A stretch of 61,135 bases of DNA from positions 3,246,668 to 3,307,802 of the forward strand of contig LS998015.1 in assembly GCA_900498245.1 (NCBI GenBank), read 5' to 3'. This stretch comes from Candidatus Zixiibacteriota bacterium (lineage in GTDB: Bacteria > Zixibacteria > MSB-5A5 > GN15 > PGXB01). The notes beneath the pieces were generated by a model, which worked only from the letters and a program-made list of their open reading frames with translations, was not told the origin of the DNA and ran no database searches. The first letter of the stretch is position 1. Each line of letters begins with the position of its first letter. Positions 7,318-17,365 of the stretch are shown here, piece by piece. The position numbers were made by a program, and so were the translations under genes.

Positions 7318-8637
7318 TTATACACCTGTCTTCTTCATTTGGTCATAAAGATTGCGCACCCGGTCCATCCGTTTCTGCAGAGCGGGATGGTCATAAAACC
7401 AGAATTCAATCAGGGCCGGCGGTTTCGGATCGGAGAGATTAAAGACCGATAATTTATCGAAGGCGGTGGCGGCTTCATCGCCGGTGACCCCGGAAATTTC
7501 CAGTCCGAATTTGTCGGATTGATATTCCATGATGCGGCTGGCGCCATTCGTTATCGGCTGGGCGAAAAACATGAAAACGGTGATGAAGAGCATCAGAAGA
7601 GGGAAACTGGCCATATCGCCGACACGATCGAAACCGAAGCGGCGGCTGTTTTTGCGGATGATGCGCGGAAGGATTTTGTTCGCCAGATACCCGGCCAAGC
7701 CGACTAAAAGAATTGCCAGGATCAATCCGTACCAGATATGGCCCATCACAAAGTGTCCGATTTCATGCCCCATGATGAATTTCAATTCATCAATCGTAAA
7801 ATTATTGATAGCAGTATCATACAATACGATGCGTTTGGTACCGAACATTCCGGTAAAATAGGCGTTGACCTTGGACGACTGCTTGGAGGCGTTGACCTCG
7901 TAGACATCGGGATTGTGGATACCGGCTTTTTCCGCCAGCGCCACCATCTGATTGCGCAACTCGATATTCTTGATTGGTTCGTATTTGTTGAACATCGGCG
8001 AGATCAGCACCGGCCAGATAATTATCACGAAGACCATAAAGGGGATAGCCCCGATGGCAAAATAAAGCCACCATTTCCGGAACCGATTGATGAGCCAGTA
8101 GAGGACCAGGATGACAAAAAATCCGAAAATGAAACTGATGGCCAGCGATTTGAGATTATCCCCCAGCCATTCGCCGAAAGTCTGGTTGGAGAAGCCGTAC
8201 TGGTGTTCGACGATGAAATTGCGGTAATAGTCCGGAATAAAATTAAGAAGAAAGAGGGCGATTGATAGGAACAGAAAATAGAACAGGTAAACAAAAAATT
8301 TTCGTCGTGAGATCTTTCCCGCCCAGTCGCGGAATTTCCCCGAAAGGCCGGTATAGAGAACGATAAGAAATACGGCGACACTGATAAGAAATCCGGCGAA
8401 GCGCCAGATATTGTTGAAGCGGGAATAAGCGATCAATTTGGCTTTCCGCTCGGCCGGGATGGGATAAACAAAATTGGAGGCGGAATCCGGGGATATGGTG
8501 GCGGTGGCGGCCGCGGAAAGACTATCAGTGGCCGGTGCTAACGGTTCGTTACCGGAAATTAGAGTCGAATCGGCGCCGAAAATGGTTACCGAGGCGATCA
8601 GAAACAAGAAAAAGAGAAAATATGGGGCAATCTTCAT
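7318..8637 (-). CDS. M48-family (Ste24-like) membrane metalloprotease
   Basis: About 439 residues from the ATG at 8637. A TTG seven codons upstream is less likely because the GGGAG ribosome site lies after it. An N-terminal signal or anchor (1-22) and a low-complexity Ala/Ser/Thr stretch precede several membrane helices (about 78-97, 112-134, 165-183, 190-212, 302-325, 345-370). The zinc motif HEIGH is at 291-295, inside a longer HEIGHFVMGH, and a downstream MEYQSD segment offers the third ligand. Relatives are CAAX-type or quality-control proteases of the inner membrane. It is only 46 bases upstream of the fumarase alpha gene; a functional link is not evident. Confidence 0.9.
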   Translation of the reverse strand: MKIAPYFLFFLFLIASVTIFGADSTLISGNEPLAPATDSLSAAATATISPDSASNFVYPIPAERKAKLIAYSRFNNIWRFAGFLISVAVFLIVLYTGLSGKFRDWAGKISRRKFFVYLFYFLFLSIALFLLNFIPDYYRNFIVEHQYGFSNQTFGEWLGDNLKSLAISFIFGFFVILVLYWLINRFRKWWLYFAIGAIPFMVFVIIIWPVLISPMFNKYEPIKNIELRNQMVALAEKAGIHNPDVYEVNASKQSSKVNAYFTGMFGTKRIVLYDTAINNFTIDELKFIMGHEIGHFVMGHIWYGLILAILLVGLAGYLANKILPRIIRKNSRRFGFDRVGDMASFPLLMLFITVFMFFAQPITNGASRIMEYQSDKFGLEISGVTGDEAATAFDKLSVFNLSDPKPPALIEFWFYDHPALQKRMDRVRNLYDQMKKTGV

Positions 8638-8771
8638 AAATTTTTCTCCCTTGGGCAATTATGCGATAATAGCCAAACGGGGCGGGAATGTCAATATTGA
8701 CGGTGTTACGATTATGGCAGAATTGCCGCAGATAGTATTTGGAGAAAAGCCGGCCCGATATATATTGGCCT

Positions 8772-9677
8772 ATGCCTTTTTTGGGTGAATTAGCCGCGCT
8801 ATCGACCGCCGTTCTCTGGTCGTTGACCTCATTGTTTTTCACATCGGCCAGCCGGAGAATCGGATCCTACTGGTTGAATAAAATCAGAATACTCTTTGCC
8901 GCAATTCTTCTTGGAATCACTCTCTTCTTAACAACGGGACATCTCCTGCCACCGGGGATTACATCACGGTCCTATATCCTTCTGATATTAAGCGGGATTA
9001 TCGGGCTTTCGATGGGTGATGCTTGCCTGTTTCAGGCCTATGTGATAATCGGCCCAAGACTATCGCTGTTGATTTTCACCGTCTGGCCCATTATCGCGGC
9101 CGTGACCGCCTGGATTTTTTTGGGAGAATCGCTCGGGTTTCAGGCCATTATCGGCATTCTGATAACGGTGGCCGGGATGGTCTGGGTCACGGCGGAGAGA
9201 AACACTAATGGGAATCAGATATCGCACAGCGAAAGGAAAAGAATAAAACTGGGAATAATCCTGGCGCTGGGAGGCGCTGCCGGACAGGCAATAGGTCTGG
9301 TGCTGGCCAAGGCCGGAATGGGCGACACATTACTTCCGCTTCCGGCGACTTTCATTCGGATGCTGGCGGCGGTGGTCGCGATCTGGCTATTCGGAATAGT
9401 GCGCGGTGATTTAAGAGATTTCAAATCAAAGTTTGCTGATAAGCGGGCTGTACTGCTGGCCTTCGGCGGCGCTATCGTGGGACCATTTTTGGGGGTGTGG
9501 ATGTCGCTGGTGGCGGTGCAACATACCAAGACCGGGGTGGCAGCGGCGATAATGTCAACGGTGCCGGTTCTCGTGATACCTCTCGTAATTATATTTTATA
9601 AAGAGAAAGTCTCTCCACGGGCAATAATCGGGGCAGTGATAACAGTCGCCGGGGTGGCGCTGCTGTTTTTAAGATGA
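8772..9677 (+). CDS. EamA/DMT-family membrane transporter
   Basis: About 301 residues from the ATG at 8772 (an in-frame TTG at 8739 is possible). Roughly ten membrane helices form two EamA repeats; LGESLGF closes the first and YKEKVSPRAIIG the second. It probably exports a small metabolite across the inner membrane, substrate unknown. Transcribed divergently from the M48 protease, it is the second of three EamA members here. Its similarity to the 744-1637 product (shared GIIGLG/GIIGLS helix motif) suggests an old duplication. Confidence 0.9.
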   Translation: MPFLGELAALSTAVLWSLTSLFFTSASRRIGSYWLNKIRILFAAILLGITLFLTTGHLLPPGITSRSYILLILSGIIGLSMGDACLFQAYVIIGPRLSLLIFTVWPIIAAVTAWIFLGESLGFQAIIGILITVAGMVWVTAERNTNGNQISHSERKRIKLGIILALGGAAGQAIGLVLAKAGMGDTLLPLPATFIRMLAAVVAIWLFGIVRGDLRDFKSKFADKRAVLLAFGGAIVGPFLGVWMSLVAVQHTKTGVAAAIMSTVPVLVIPLVIIFYKEKVSPRAIIGAVITVAGVALLFLR

Positions 9678-9724
9678 TGGCGCAACGAGTTTGTCCAGAA
9701 ATACTTCAGATATTCTCGGAAGTA

Positions 9725-9757
9725 ATAAAAAATCCGCACCCTGTTGAGGTGCGGATT
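9725..9757 (-). terminator. Rho-independent terminator of rpmA
   Basis: A 10-bp perfect stem (AATCCGCACC / GGTGCGGATT, 9731-9757) with a 7-base loop is followed on the minus strand by six T residues. It lies 24 bases after the rpmA stop. Confidence 0.93.
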
Positions 9758-9780
9758 CAAATTTGAAAAAGTCAATCCGG

Positions 9781-10032
9781 CTATTCCAAAACCGATACGA
9801 TTTTTTTATCGCGGCCCTTCCGCTCGAATTTAATCACGCCGGTGATTTTGGCGAATAGGGTATCATCCTTGCCGCGGCCGACATTGAGACCGGGAAGAAT
9901 TTTGGTGCCACGCTGGCGGACAATTATTGTCCCAGCCGGAACCGCTTCGCCGCCATAGGCTTTGGTCCCCAGACGTTGACCCTTACTGTCGCGGCCGTTG
10001 CGTGAGGAACCGACACCTTTTTTATGAGCCAT
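9781..10032 (-). CDS. rpmA: 50S ribosomal protein L27
   Basis: 83 residues covering the whole L27 family: the flexible Gly/Lys-rich N-terminus [16 protein letters not shown] that reaches the peptidyl transferase centre, [10 protein letters not shown], and [13 protein letters not shown]. There is no cleavable N-terminal extension of the Firmicutes kind. Most bacteria encode rplU (L21) just upstream; here the upstream neighbour is a short-chain dehydrogenase 122 bases away and no L21 frame is seen. It has its own terminator. Confidence 0.98.
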   Translation of the reverse strand: MAHKKGVGSSRNGRDSKGQRLGTKAYGGEAVPAGTIIVRQRGTKILPGLNVGRGKDDTLFAKITGVIKFERKGRDKKIVSVLE

Positions 10033-10154
10033 AAACTACTCCTATATCATCAATATTGTATTCAAATTATCAAACCCGGGCATCCCGGGAACCGGCTATT
10101 ATAACAATTTATCGCAGAAAATCAAGGGCTTTTTTGGAGCCGGGATCGGCCGGC

Positions 10155-10934
10155 CTATCGCTGTTTGGTCATCTGCCTTACAATCGAAGTGACCATGTTT
10201 CTCGGCGCGAATCTTATCGTGAAGGCCAGAACGCGATTAAAATTGCCGTGGATAGCGACTCTCTTTCCTTTCATCATGGCCCAATAGCCGTATTCCGCCA
10301 CATCGGCGGCGGAGGGAAGATTTTTTCTCTTAAACAGCCCGGATTGTCCTCCCGCGGCCGTGTCGGCAAATCCGCTGGCGCTGGGTCCGGGGCAGAGCGC
10401 GGTTACGGTCACGCCTGTCCCGTTCAATTCATTGGCAATCGCTTCGGAAAAATGGAGGACATAAGCTTTGGTGGCAAAGTACACCGCCCAAAACGGCCCC
10501 GGTTGAAAGGCGGCGGTGGAGGCGATATTCATGATGCGGCCCTTTTTTCGTTCTATCATGGGAGGAAGAAACAGCCTGGTCAGATGGGTGAGGGATTTGA
10601 TATTCAGGTCTATCATGCTTTCCAGCTTGTTCCAATCCGACTCCTGAAACGGGCTGAAATCTCCGAAACCGGCGTTGTTGACCAGGCAATCGACCTGGAG
10701 AGCGTCGGCTTTGACCTGCTCAAAAATTTCTTCCGGCGCACTTCTATCCGAAATATCTCTTACCAAAATACTTACATCGACCCCATATTCCGCGTGCAGT
10801 GATTTTTTTAAATCCGCCAGTTTCTCCCCGCTTCGGGCAACCAGGAAAAGGTCAATATGATTCCGCGCGAAGATTTTGGCCAGTTCCAGCCCGAAGCCGC
10901 CGGAGGCACCGGTAATTAGCGCTCTTTCTTCCAT
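10155..10934 (-). CDS. Short-chain dehydrogenase/reductase
   Basis: 259 residues with the classical SDR pattern: ITGASGGFG cofactor loop at 7-15, NNAG near 92, catalytic Ser in MNIAS, YFATK active site (Tyr and Lys separated by three), and PGP after strand beta6. Arg in LVARSGE after beta2 favours NADP(H). The best-known relatives are YqjQ/DltE-like dehydrogenases acting on lipids or small ketones; the substrate cannot be assigned. GGAG precedes the ATG. A hydrophobic C-terminal part (FTIRFAPRNMVTSIV) may contact membrane. Confidence 0.9.
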   Translation of the reverse strand: MEERALITGASGGFGLELAKIFARNHIDLFLVARSGEKLADLKKSLHAEYGVDVSILVRDISDRSAPEEIFEQVKADALQVDCLVNNAGFGDFSPFQESDWNKLESMIDLNIKSLTHLTRLFLPPMIERKKGRIMNIASTAAFQPGPFWAVYFATKAYVLHFSEAIANELNGTGVTVTALCPGPSASGFADTAAGGQSGLFKRKNLPSAADVAEYGYWAMMKGKRVAIHGNFNRVLAFTIRFAPRNMVTSIVRQMTKQR

Positions 10935-11030
10935 CGATTTCTCCTTTCATTCCATTATGGATAACTCATCATAGGGCGAAATCACCTATCGAACAAATAA
11001 AAAATCGCCGACGCGGTACCTGATTTCCGG

Positions 11031-11072
11031 GCATCGGACTCCGGTTTTCCGGATCATGTTTCGGGCCGATGC
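11031..11072 (-). other. Imperfect hairpin at the 3' end of the metalloprotease gene
   Basis: GCATCGG (11031-11037) pairs with CCGATGC (11066-11072), with a small CCGG-AAAA-CCGG hairpin nested inside. A minus-strand T run follows only 27 bases later (10997-11004), so it is not a textbook terminator. It may act as a 3' end stabiliser or weak terminator. Confidence 0.35.
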
Positions 11073-13018
11073 TATTTAATAATCGCCAATTTGAACCGGC
11101 GAATTACATCTGGAGAGCCGTTGTCAAAGCCGACCCTGCAAAGGGCAAGATAAACGCCGGGTACCACGGAAATTCCTTTGCCGTTATCCAATTTCCATTC
11201 CGCCTCCCAGGTCTGAGTGCCGAAAATCGGATTGGTACCCAAGAAATCAAAACTCAACTCGTGTACCTTACTCCCGGCAATATCGAATATGGTCAGATTC
11301 AGAGTCGCCACATGTGATTCCGGAACCTGTCCCTGAATCTGAAAATTAACCGACGAAATTCCGGCGGTAACAGGATTCGGATAGGGAGCGTTGATTTGCA
11401 CCAAGGCGGTTGTATCGGGAACATAAGGACCGGCGGTATCGGAGACACTGTAACCGAATGGATACCTTCTCGGCGCGTCATACGGATAGGCGGCGGGATT
11501 GGTACTGACCAGACTGACAATGGCATACAGCCGATAGTTATCCGCGGTCGGCCACGATTCGGAAATGGCGGCCAAGGGCGGCTGCGGCTTCAATTTGATC
11601 TGATATTGATCCATTCTATCGATCGGCTCCATAACAGACCCCAGATTCCATTCCAAATTGAGACCGGATTCATAATCGCCGAAAAAAACTATCGAAATCG
11701 AATCGGGGACAGTAAAAATATCGTTGAAAGCAATATAGTTGGCTCCCAGATTCTCGGGAACGCGATTCCTGAAGAAGGTCATTTTCTGAGGAGTTATTCC
11801 GGGAATCGAATCGGGCCAGGGCCAACTCATCAGCACCGGGACCGAATCGTGAGTAATGAAAACCTCGCCCGGAATCTCAGGGTAGGCGGCGGCTTCTTCG
11901 AATTTAAGACTGTCAGGGGCACGGGAGGCACGGCTCCCGGTGAATAGATTCCAGACGGCAAATTCTGTAAAGGCTTCGCGCAAATGATATCTTCCATTTG
12001 AAAATTCAGAAATGGCGCTGTCGGCGGCTTGCAGAAAATTCGGACCGACGCCGAAATCGCGGCACTTCTCCCAGATGTCGCGGACAATCGCGGTATCCCA
12101 TTTTTGAGTTAAATAAAGGGGAAAAAGCATCGAGGCATAAGGATGGACGTCCAGACCGCCGCTGAAATCCATAAGAGACAACCAGGGATTGTTATAAAAT
12201 GTCGGCAGGTAGCCATAATAATCATTAATATCGTCGTAGGCCATTTCCTCCATCCAGGTGGAAGACATCTCCTGCCAGTATAGTTTCATATCGTACGATG
12301 GCCCGTCGTATTCGCTATAATCCATCCCATACTGAATGGCGTGGAAAAATTCATGGGCAATGGTCACGCGGGCGGCGTCCAATGGACGATTCACATATGG
12401 TGCAAAATTGTACAAGTTATCGATTTCCACGAATGAGGCCCTTCGCTGGTCATTAATAATCGAATCAGGCGGTGTCTGACCATAGATCCCAGATGATAAA
12501 TTGCGTATATATATGTCATAGCGGGGGCCGTCCCCTGCGGGATAGAAACCATCGGACGGCGGGGCCGGGTATCCCAGATGATTTACTTCAAATTCCCAAA
12601 CCGAATCGGCGATTTGAGCCACTTTGAAAACATAGACCGGAATTGTGACACCGTCGACAGTGGTATCGACATCGGGTTGATAGACGGCATCGGAATCGGT
12701 CAGTGCATAATGTACCATAAAATATCCGGCGGGTGAATTGTATGCGTAGGGCAGTGACGGGCGGGAGAACAGTTCGACAATCCGCGACCTGTACACTTCG
12801 CTCATATTGACGGCATTGGTTATCGCTTCAAAAGCCAGGGATGTTCCGCAATGGGGAAACATGCGGGCACTGTCATAAGCCGCCGGGCGAGGGCCGTTAC
12901 CGTAAATGAATTCCAGCCGGCTCATCAAATCCTGCTGGTATGCTTCGGACAGAGGGTTCGAAAAGGCGGATGTCAACGTTAAAAGAAGAATCGATGGAAA
13001 GATTATGAAATTCTTCAT
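11072..13018 (-). CDS. Secreted metalloprotease-like protein with C-terminal sorting-like domain
   Basis: About 648 residues from the ATG at 13018 (GAGGT site; a GTG four codons upstream is less likely). A signal peptide (1-20) precedes a large domain with HEFFHAIQYG, a zinc-protease HExxH motif, followed about 35 residues later by WMEEMAYDD, a plausible third ligand. This arrangement recalls the MXAN_6640 family of putative metalloproteases. The last ~100 residues begin with APYPNPV and end in a short VPGVYLALCRV...KLAIIK pattern, resembling FlgD-Ig/type IX-type C-terminal domains of secreted proteins in the FCB group. It is probably cell-surface or extracellular. The substrate is unknown. 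Confidence 0.8.
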   Translation of the reverse strand: MKNFIIFPSILLLTLTSAFSNPLSEAYQQDLMSRLEFIYGNGPRPAAYDSARMFPHCGTSLAFEAITNAVNMSEVYRSRIVELFSRPSLPYAYNSPAGYFMVHYALTDSDAVYQPDVDTTVDGVTIPVYVFKVAQIADSVWEFEVNHLGYPAPPSDGFYPAGDGPRYDIYIRNLSSGIYGQTPPDSIINDQRRASFVEIDNLYNFAPYVNRPLDAARVTIAHEFFHAIQYGMDYSEYDGPSYDMKLYWQEMSSTWMEEMAYDDINDYYGYLPTFYNNPWLSLMDFSGGLDVHPYASMLFPLYLTQKWDTAIVRDIWEKCRDFGVGPNFLQAADSAISEFSNGRYHLREAFTEFAVWNLFTGSRASRAPDSLKFEEAAAYPEIPGEVFITHDSVPVLMSWPWPDSIPGITPQKMTFFRNRVPENLGANYIAFNDIFTVPDSISIVFFGDYESGLNLEWNLGSVMEPIDRMDQYQIKLKPQPPLAAISESWPTADNYRLYAIVSLVSTNPAAYPYDAPRRYPFGYSVSDTAGPYVPDTTALVQINAPYPNPVTAGISSVNFQIQGQVPESHVATLNLTIFDIAGSKVHELSFDFLGTNPIFGTQTWEAEWKLDNGKGISVVPGVYLALCRVGFDNGSPDVIRRFKLAIIK

Positions 13019-13164
13019 GGGGGACCTCACGACATAATCCCGTTTATTTCACATTTTCATCGATAACTCTTCTTCTATAAATAGACTCCTTTACTACGGC
13101 GCTGAATGATTATTAATGAAACTGGCCAAAAAGGCATCGTTACCATAATCTTTCCCTTATAATA

Positions 13165-13192
13165 AATATATCCCGATCGGCTGAAATAGCAA
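13165..13192 (-). promoter_or_regulatory. Candidate promoter of the secreted metalloprotease
   Basis: On the minus strand TTGCTA (13192-13187), a 16-base spacer and TATATT (13170-13165) form a sigma70-like pair about 147 bases upstream of the start codon. The same TTGCTW-N16-TATATT form occurs before the glycyl radical operon at 42402-42429. Confidence 0.35.
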
Positions 13193-13218
13193 GTCAAATA
13201 TATGCAGGCATATTGACA

Positions 13219-13253
13219 CAAAAAATCCCGCCCACCCTCACGGATGGACGGGA
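13219..13253 (-). terminator. Rho-independent terminator after clpC
   Basis: A 12-bp stem (13226-13237 with 13242-13253, two G-T pairs, 4-base loop) is followed on the minus strand by six T residues. It ends the clpC transcript 23 bases after the stop. Confidence 0.9.
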
Positions 13254-13275
13254 CTGAATCGAGTATATAGAGACT

Positions 13276-15735
13276 CTATTTAGCGACCTTTTCGGTCTTG
13301 CCATTGGACACAGGCCGGTCGTTGAAGGAGAACAGTAACTTTTCCTCATCGGCGCCGATGTTCAGATTGCAGTCGCCGGCGTACTGGCCGCGGAGCAATT
13401 CTTCGGCGAGAGGATCTTCGAGGTACTTCTGAATCGCCCGCTTGAGCGGCCGCGCCCCGAGCATCGGCTCATAACCTTTATGCGCCAGAAATTCACGGGC
13501 CGGATCGGTCAGAATGAAACTGATACCTTTTTCCGCCAGACGTTTCGCCACATCGGCCACCAGAATATCGACAATCTGCTTGATATGTTCGATTTCGAGG
13601 GAGCGGAAAATGATTACCTCATCGATTCGGTTCAAAAGTTCCGGATTGAATAGTTTTCTCAGTTCTTCGGTCACTTTTTTCTTCATTGATTCGAACGAAG
13701 TATCTTCCTGCCCGCCGCTGAATCCCAAGGTTTTGCTGTCTTTTATTCTCCGGGTCCCGATGTTGGATGTCATGATAACCACGGTGTTGCGGAAATCGAC
13801 CCGGCGGCCGAAGGAATCGGTCAGGGAGCCGTCATCCATCAACTGCAGTAGAATATTAAAGACATCCGGATGGGCCTTCTCGATTTCATCGAGCAGCACC
13901 ACCGAATAGGGGCGACGCCGAACTTTCTCGGTCAACTGGCCGCCTTCTTCGTACCCGACATATCCCGGAGGAGCTCCGATCAAACGCGAGACGGCGAATT
14001 TTTCCATATATTCCGACATATCGATGCGGATGAGCGATTCGGAATCTTCGAAAAGGAATTCCGCCAGGGCCCGGGCCAATTCGGTTTTACCGACACCGGT
14101 CGGGCCGAGGAAAATGAAGGAACCGATCGGCCGACGGGGATCGCCCAAGCCGGCGCGGGCGCGGCGAATGGCGCGGGTAATGCTGGTTATGGCATCATCC
14201 TGGCCGATAATACGCTTCTTGAGTTCTTCCTCCATACGGAGAAGCCGTTTCGATTCCTTTTCCTCGAGACGGAAAAGAGGAATACCGGTCATCTTGGATA
14301 CGACCGCCGCGATATCTTCTTCGGTCAGAACAACGCGCTGTTTGTCGCGCTGTTCCTCCCAATCTTTTTTCATATCCTGCAGTTTTTCTTTTTTGAATTT
14401 CAATTCATCGCGTAATTGGGCGGCCCGCTCGAAGGCCTGATTCTTAACCGCCTTCTCTTTTTCGTCCTGCAGGCGGGTTATCTCATTTTCAATGTCATTG
14501 AATTCATTGGGTTTGGCGAAAGTCGCCAGGTGCGCCCGCGAACCGGCCTCATCGATAACATCGAGGGCCTTATCCGGCTGGAATTTCCCGCTGATATAGC
14601 GATTGGAAAGTTTCACCGCCGCTTCGACCGCTTCATCGGAGATGACGATGCGATGGTGTTCTTCATACTTCTGGCGGAGACCTTTGAGAATTTTCACAGT
14701 GTTGTCGGTCGATGGTTGTTCCACCATGACGGTCTGGAACCGGCGATCAAGGGCACCATCTTTTTCGATGTACTTACGGTACTCGTTCAGAGTAGTCGCG
14801 CCAATACACTGCAATTCGCCGCGGGAAAGGGCCGGCTTGAAAATATTGCTGGCGTCAAGAGAACCTTCGGCACCGCCCGCGCCGACGATGGTATGCAACT
14901 CATCGATGAAAATAATCACGTCCTTGGAGTTGATAATCTCCTGCATGACCGCCTTGAGGCGCTCCTCGAACTGGCCGCGGTATTTGGTACCGGCCACGAG
15001 CGAGGCCATGTCCAAAGTCACGAGGCGCTTGTTCTCCAACGTTTGCGGCACCTTGCCTTCGACAATTTTCTGCGCCAATCCTTCGGCAATCGCGGTCTTA
15101 CCGACCCCCGGTTCGCCGATAAGGACCGGATTATTTTTCTTTCTGCGGGAGAGTATCTGGCTGACCCGCTCGATTTCATCTTCGCGCCCGATAATCGGGT
15201 CGAGCCGCCCCCGCCGCGCCAGTTCGGTCAGGTCGCGGCCGAAATGATCGAGAGCCGGGGTTTTGGATTTTTTCCGTTTCCGCTTGAAGGAAGACGGTTT
15301 GCCGCTCTGGATATTTTTCAGTTCCTCATAGACTTCTTTGTAATCGATTTCGTACATCGAAAGCACCTGCGCCGCGACTCCTTCTTCATCTTTCAGGAGA
15401 GCGAGAAGGATATGCTCGGTGTCGATATCTTTCGATTTAAGGGCGCGGGCTTCCTGACCGGAGACTTCCAGTGTCTTCTTGGCGCGCGCCGTCAGGGGAA
15501 GATTTCCCATCGTCATGGTTCCGCCGGCCGGCTGAACGACTTCCTCGATAGAGGCTTTCAAATCCTGGACCTCCAGCCCGAGGTTGTTAATGATTTCGAC
15601 CGCCCGCCCTTCACCCAGGCGAATTAACCCCAAAAGAAGATGCTCGGTTCCGATGTAGTCATGGCGGAGCCGGGCCGCTTCATCCCTGGCGTATTCAATC
15701 GCTTTGCGGGCTAATTCTGTGAACATCTCATTCAT
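13276..15735 (-). CDS. clpC: ClpC AAA+ unfoldase, ATPase subunit of Clp protease
   Basis: 819 residues with the full ClpC plan: two Clp_N repeats (1-145), first AAA domain with Walker A GEPGVGKT near 205, a UVR-type middle segment ([18 protein letters not shown], about 425-455) as in ClpC rather than ClpB, second AAA domain with [10 protein letters not shown] near 550, and a C-terminal D2-small domain. It unfolds substrates for ClpP. In Bacillus it recognises proteins marked with phospho-arginine by McsB. Here mcsB and mcsA lie directly upstream in the same direction (32-base gap), so the McsB-ClpC degradation route is probably present. The transcript ends in a strong terminator. Confidence 0.97.
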   Translation of the reverse strand: MNEMFTELARKAIEYARDEAARLRHDYIGTEHLLLGLIRLGEGRAVEIINNLGLEVQDLKASIEEVVQPAGGTMTMGNLPLTARAKKTLEVSGQEARALKSKDIDTEHILLALLKDEEGVAAQVLSMYEIDYKEVYEELKNIQSGKPSSFKRKRKKSKTPALDHFGRDLTELARRGRLDPIIGREDEIERVSQILSRRKKNNPVLIGEPGVGKTAIAEGLAQKIVEGKVPQTLENKRLVTLDMASLVAGTKYRGQFEERLKAVMQEIINSKDVIIFIDELHTIVGAGGAEGSLDASNIFKPALSRGELQCIGATTLNEYRKYIEKDGALDRRFQTVMVEQPSTDNTVKILKGLRQKYEEHHRIVISDEAVEAAVKLSNRYISGKFQPDKALDVIDEAGSRAHLATFAKPNEFNDIENEITRLQDEKEKAVKNQAFERAAQLRDELKFKKEKLQDMKKDWEEQRDKQRVVLTEEDIAAVVSKMTGIPLFRLEEKESKRLLRMEEELKKRIIGQDDAITSITRAIRRARAGLGDPRRPIGSFIFLGPTGVGKTELARALAEFLFEDSESLIRIDMSEYMEKFAVSRLIGAPPGYVGYEEGGQLTEKVRRRPYSVVLLDEIEKAHPDVFNILLQLMDDGSLTDSFGRRVDFRNTVVIMTSNIGTRRIKDSKTLGFSGGQEDTSFESMKKKVTEELRKLFNPELLNRIDEVIIFRSLEIEHIKQIVDILVADVAKRLAEKGISFILTDPAREFLAHKGYEPMLGARPLKRAIQKYLEDPLAEELLRGQYAGDCNLNIGADEEKLLFSFNDRPVSNGKTEKVAK

Positions 15736-15767
15736 GGTGTCACCATCCTATTATAAAATATTTTTTC

Positions 15768-16829
15768 TCAATTTTGGCTCTGCTGCAACTTCGTCCTTAC
15801 TATTTCTGCTCTAACAACATCACGCCGGTCAGAGTTCATTTCTTCGGCAAGATATTTTTGAATATGGGCCGGCTGGGATAAAAGCAGAATTTCATTAATC
15901 AGCGAAATATCGATAAAGTCTATAATTCCCATAGCCACCCCCAGGCGGACCGCCGAGAGAAGATTCATGACTTCCTCGGACGTCAGAACCCGGGCGAATT
16001 TCAAAATGCCATAGGCCCGCCAGATCTTGTCAATAATTTGATTCGAGGCCTCATCCATAAGGCGTTGTCGCGCGCCCGCTTCATCTTCAATTATTGATTT
16101 CGTAACCCCGGTAATCAAATCGAGTATCTCCTTTTCGGAAATGCCCAGCGTGGTATGATTTGAAATTTGGAAAAGATTTCCGAGGACATCGGTACCCTCG
16201 CCGTAAAATCCGCGTACGACCACGCCCATTTTGGTAATTTTCGAAATAACTTTTTCAATATCCTTGGTGATGACCAGACCCGGCAAATGAATCAGGACGG
16301 AGGCTCTCATCCCAGTGCCGACATTGGTGGGGCAAGCGGTCAAAAAGCCGAAATCGGGATCATAATCCAGTTGCAGATATTTGCCGATTTCATTGTCATA
16401 TTCACCCGCGAGGCGCAGTGCTTCGGACGGATTAAGACCGGGCGACAGGGCCTGAATTCGGAAATGATCCTCTTCATTAACCATGATAGAAACTTGCTCG
16501 TTCTCTCCGATATAGAGGGCGCTGGAACCGTCATCCTGCATGAAAGTCGGCGACATCAGATGCCGCTCCACCAAAAATTCTCGATCCAGTTGAGTCAAGT
16601 CGACCGCCCTGACAAAGGTTCCCCGGGCCAGTTTGTCGGAATGCGACCGGGCCGATTCAAAATAACCGACGACCTTGTCTTTGGTGTCACTTCCGGCCGC
16701 CGACGGGAACGTCATCCCTGATATATTGCGGGCCAGGCGGACCCGGCTGGAAAGAACCACCATACTCTCTTCCCCCTGTCCGGAGAGCCAGCCGCTGGGA
16801 TGTTTGGACATTTCCTCAAACATTTCCAT
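15768..16829 (-). CDS. mcsB: Protein arginine kinase McsB
   Basis: About 353 residues from the ATG at 16829, which overlaps the mcsA stop by one base (TGATG). The guanido-kinase catalytic domain shows SSRVRLARNISG (about 28-39), NEEDHFRIQ and the signature CPTNVGTGMRAS with the reactive Cys. The N-terminal substrate-guanidine domain of creatine kinases is missing, as in all McsB. McsB phosphorylates arginine on damaged or regulatory proteins, tagging them for ClpCP. McsA upstream is its activator. No ctsR, the usual repressor target in Firmicutes, is found here. Confidence 0.96.
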   Translation of the reverse strand: MEMFEEMSKHPSGWLSGQGEESMVVLSSRVRLARNISGMTFPSAAGSDTKDKVVGYFESARSHSDKLARGTFVRAVDLTQLDREFLVERHLMSPTFMQDDGSSALYIGENEQVSIMVNEEDHFRIQALSPGLNPSEALRLAGEYDNEIGKYLQLDYDPDFGFLTACPTNVGTGMRASVLIHLPGLVITKDIEKVISKITKMGVVVRGFYGEGTDVLGNLFQISNHTTLGISEKEILDLITGVTKSIIEDEAGARQRLMDEASNQIIDKIWRAYGILKFARVLTSEEVMNLLSAVRLGVAMGIIDFIDISLINEILLLSQPAHIQKYLAEEMNSDRRDVVRAEIVRTKLQQSQN

Positions 16830-17356
16830 CAATTTCCGCCTTTGGGAGCCAACAACGATTCTTTAAAAGCTTTCAATTTATCACGCAAATCGGCAGCCCG
16901 CTCGAAATCTTCACCGTCAATCGCCTTTTTTAATTCACTTTCGAGGCGTTCTTCTTCCTTGATCGGAAGTGTCTCCGCGGCCTCCCCGACTGGGAGTTTT
17001 CCCTTATGCATCGAGGAACCATGAATGCGCCGCATAATCGGCTCCAATTGCACCCGAAAAGTTTTATAGCATTCACCGCATCCGAAGCGTCCCTGCCGGG
17101 TGAATTCGGTGAAAGTCATGCCGCACCCGGGGCATTTCAGATCCGGCAGTTCTTCGCCCTGGCTCCGGGGATTGTATTGCTGCTGAATTAAGCTGGAAAG
17201 AATTTCGGCCAGAGGAAAAGGCACATTATCGAGCGGCGAGTGGAAGCCCCGCTTGGCGGCGCAATCCTTGCAAAGCGAAACTACCACCTTCTCATTATTG
17301 ACGATCCGGGTCAAATGAACGGTCGCCTGCTGTTTATTGCAATCCTGACACACCAT
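16829..17356 (-). CDS. mcsA: McsA, zinc-binding activator of McsB
   Basis: 175 residues. Four CxxC pairs (CQDC at 3-6, CKDC near 31, CPGC near 75, CGEC near 93) predict two zinc fingers. The C-terminal UVR domain (about 135-170: LESELKKAIDGEDFERAADLRDKLK) is like the one in UvrB and ClpC. McsA stimulates McsB and links it to ClpC. The start is 9 bases after lolD, and the stop overlaps mcsB by one base, so the genes are surely co-transcribed. Confidence 0.95.
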   Translation of the reverse strand: MVCQDCNKQQATVHLTRIVNNEKVVVSLCKDCAAKRGFHSPLDNVPFPLAEILSSLIQQQYNPRSQGEELPDLKCPGCGMTFTEFTRQGRFGCGECYKTFRVQLEPIMRRIHGSSMHKGKLPVGEAAETLPIKEEERLESELKKAIDGEDFERAADLRDKLKAFKESLLAPKGGN

Positions 17357-17365
17357 ATATTTTTC

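Noticed and set aside
5808-7442. A 544-codon open frame on the plus strand across the fumarase genes
   Set aside because: It is fully antisense to two well-conserved enzyme genes, has no ribosome site and no recognisable domain; G+C-rich third positions explain the open frame.
14416-15627. A 403-codon plus-strand frame within clpC
   Set aside because: Antisense shadow of ClpC; composition is that of reversed codons.
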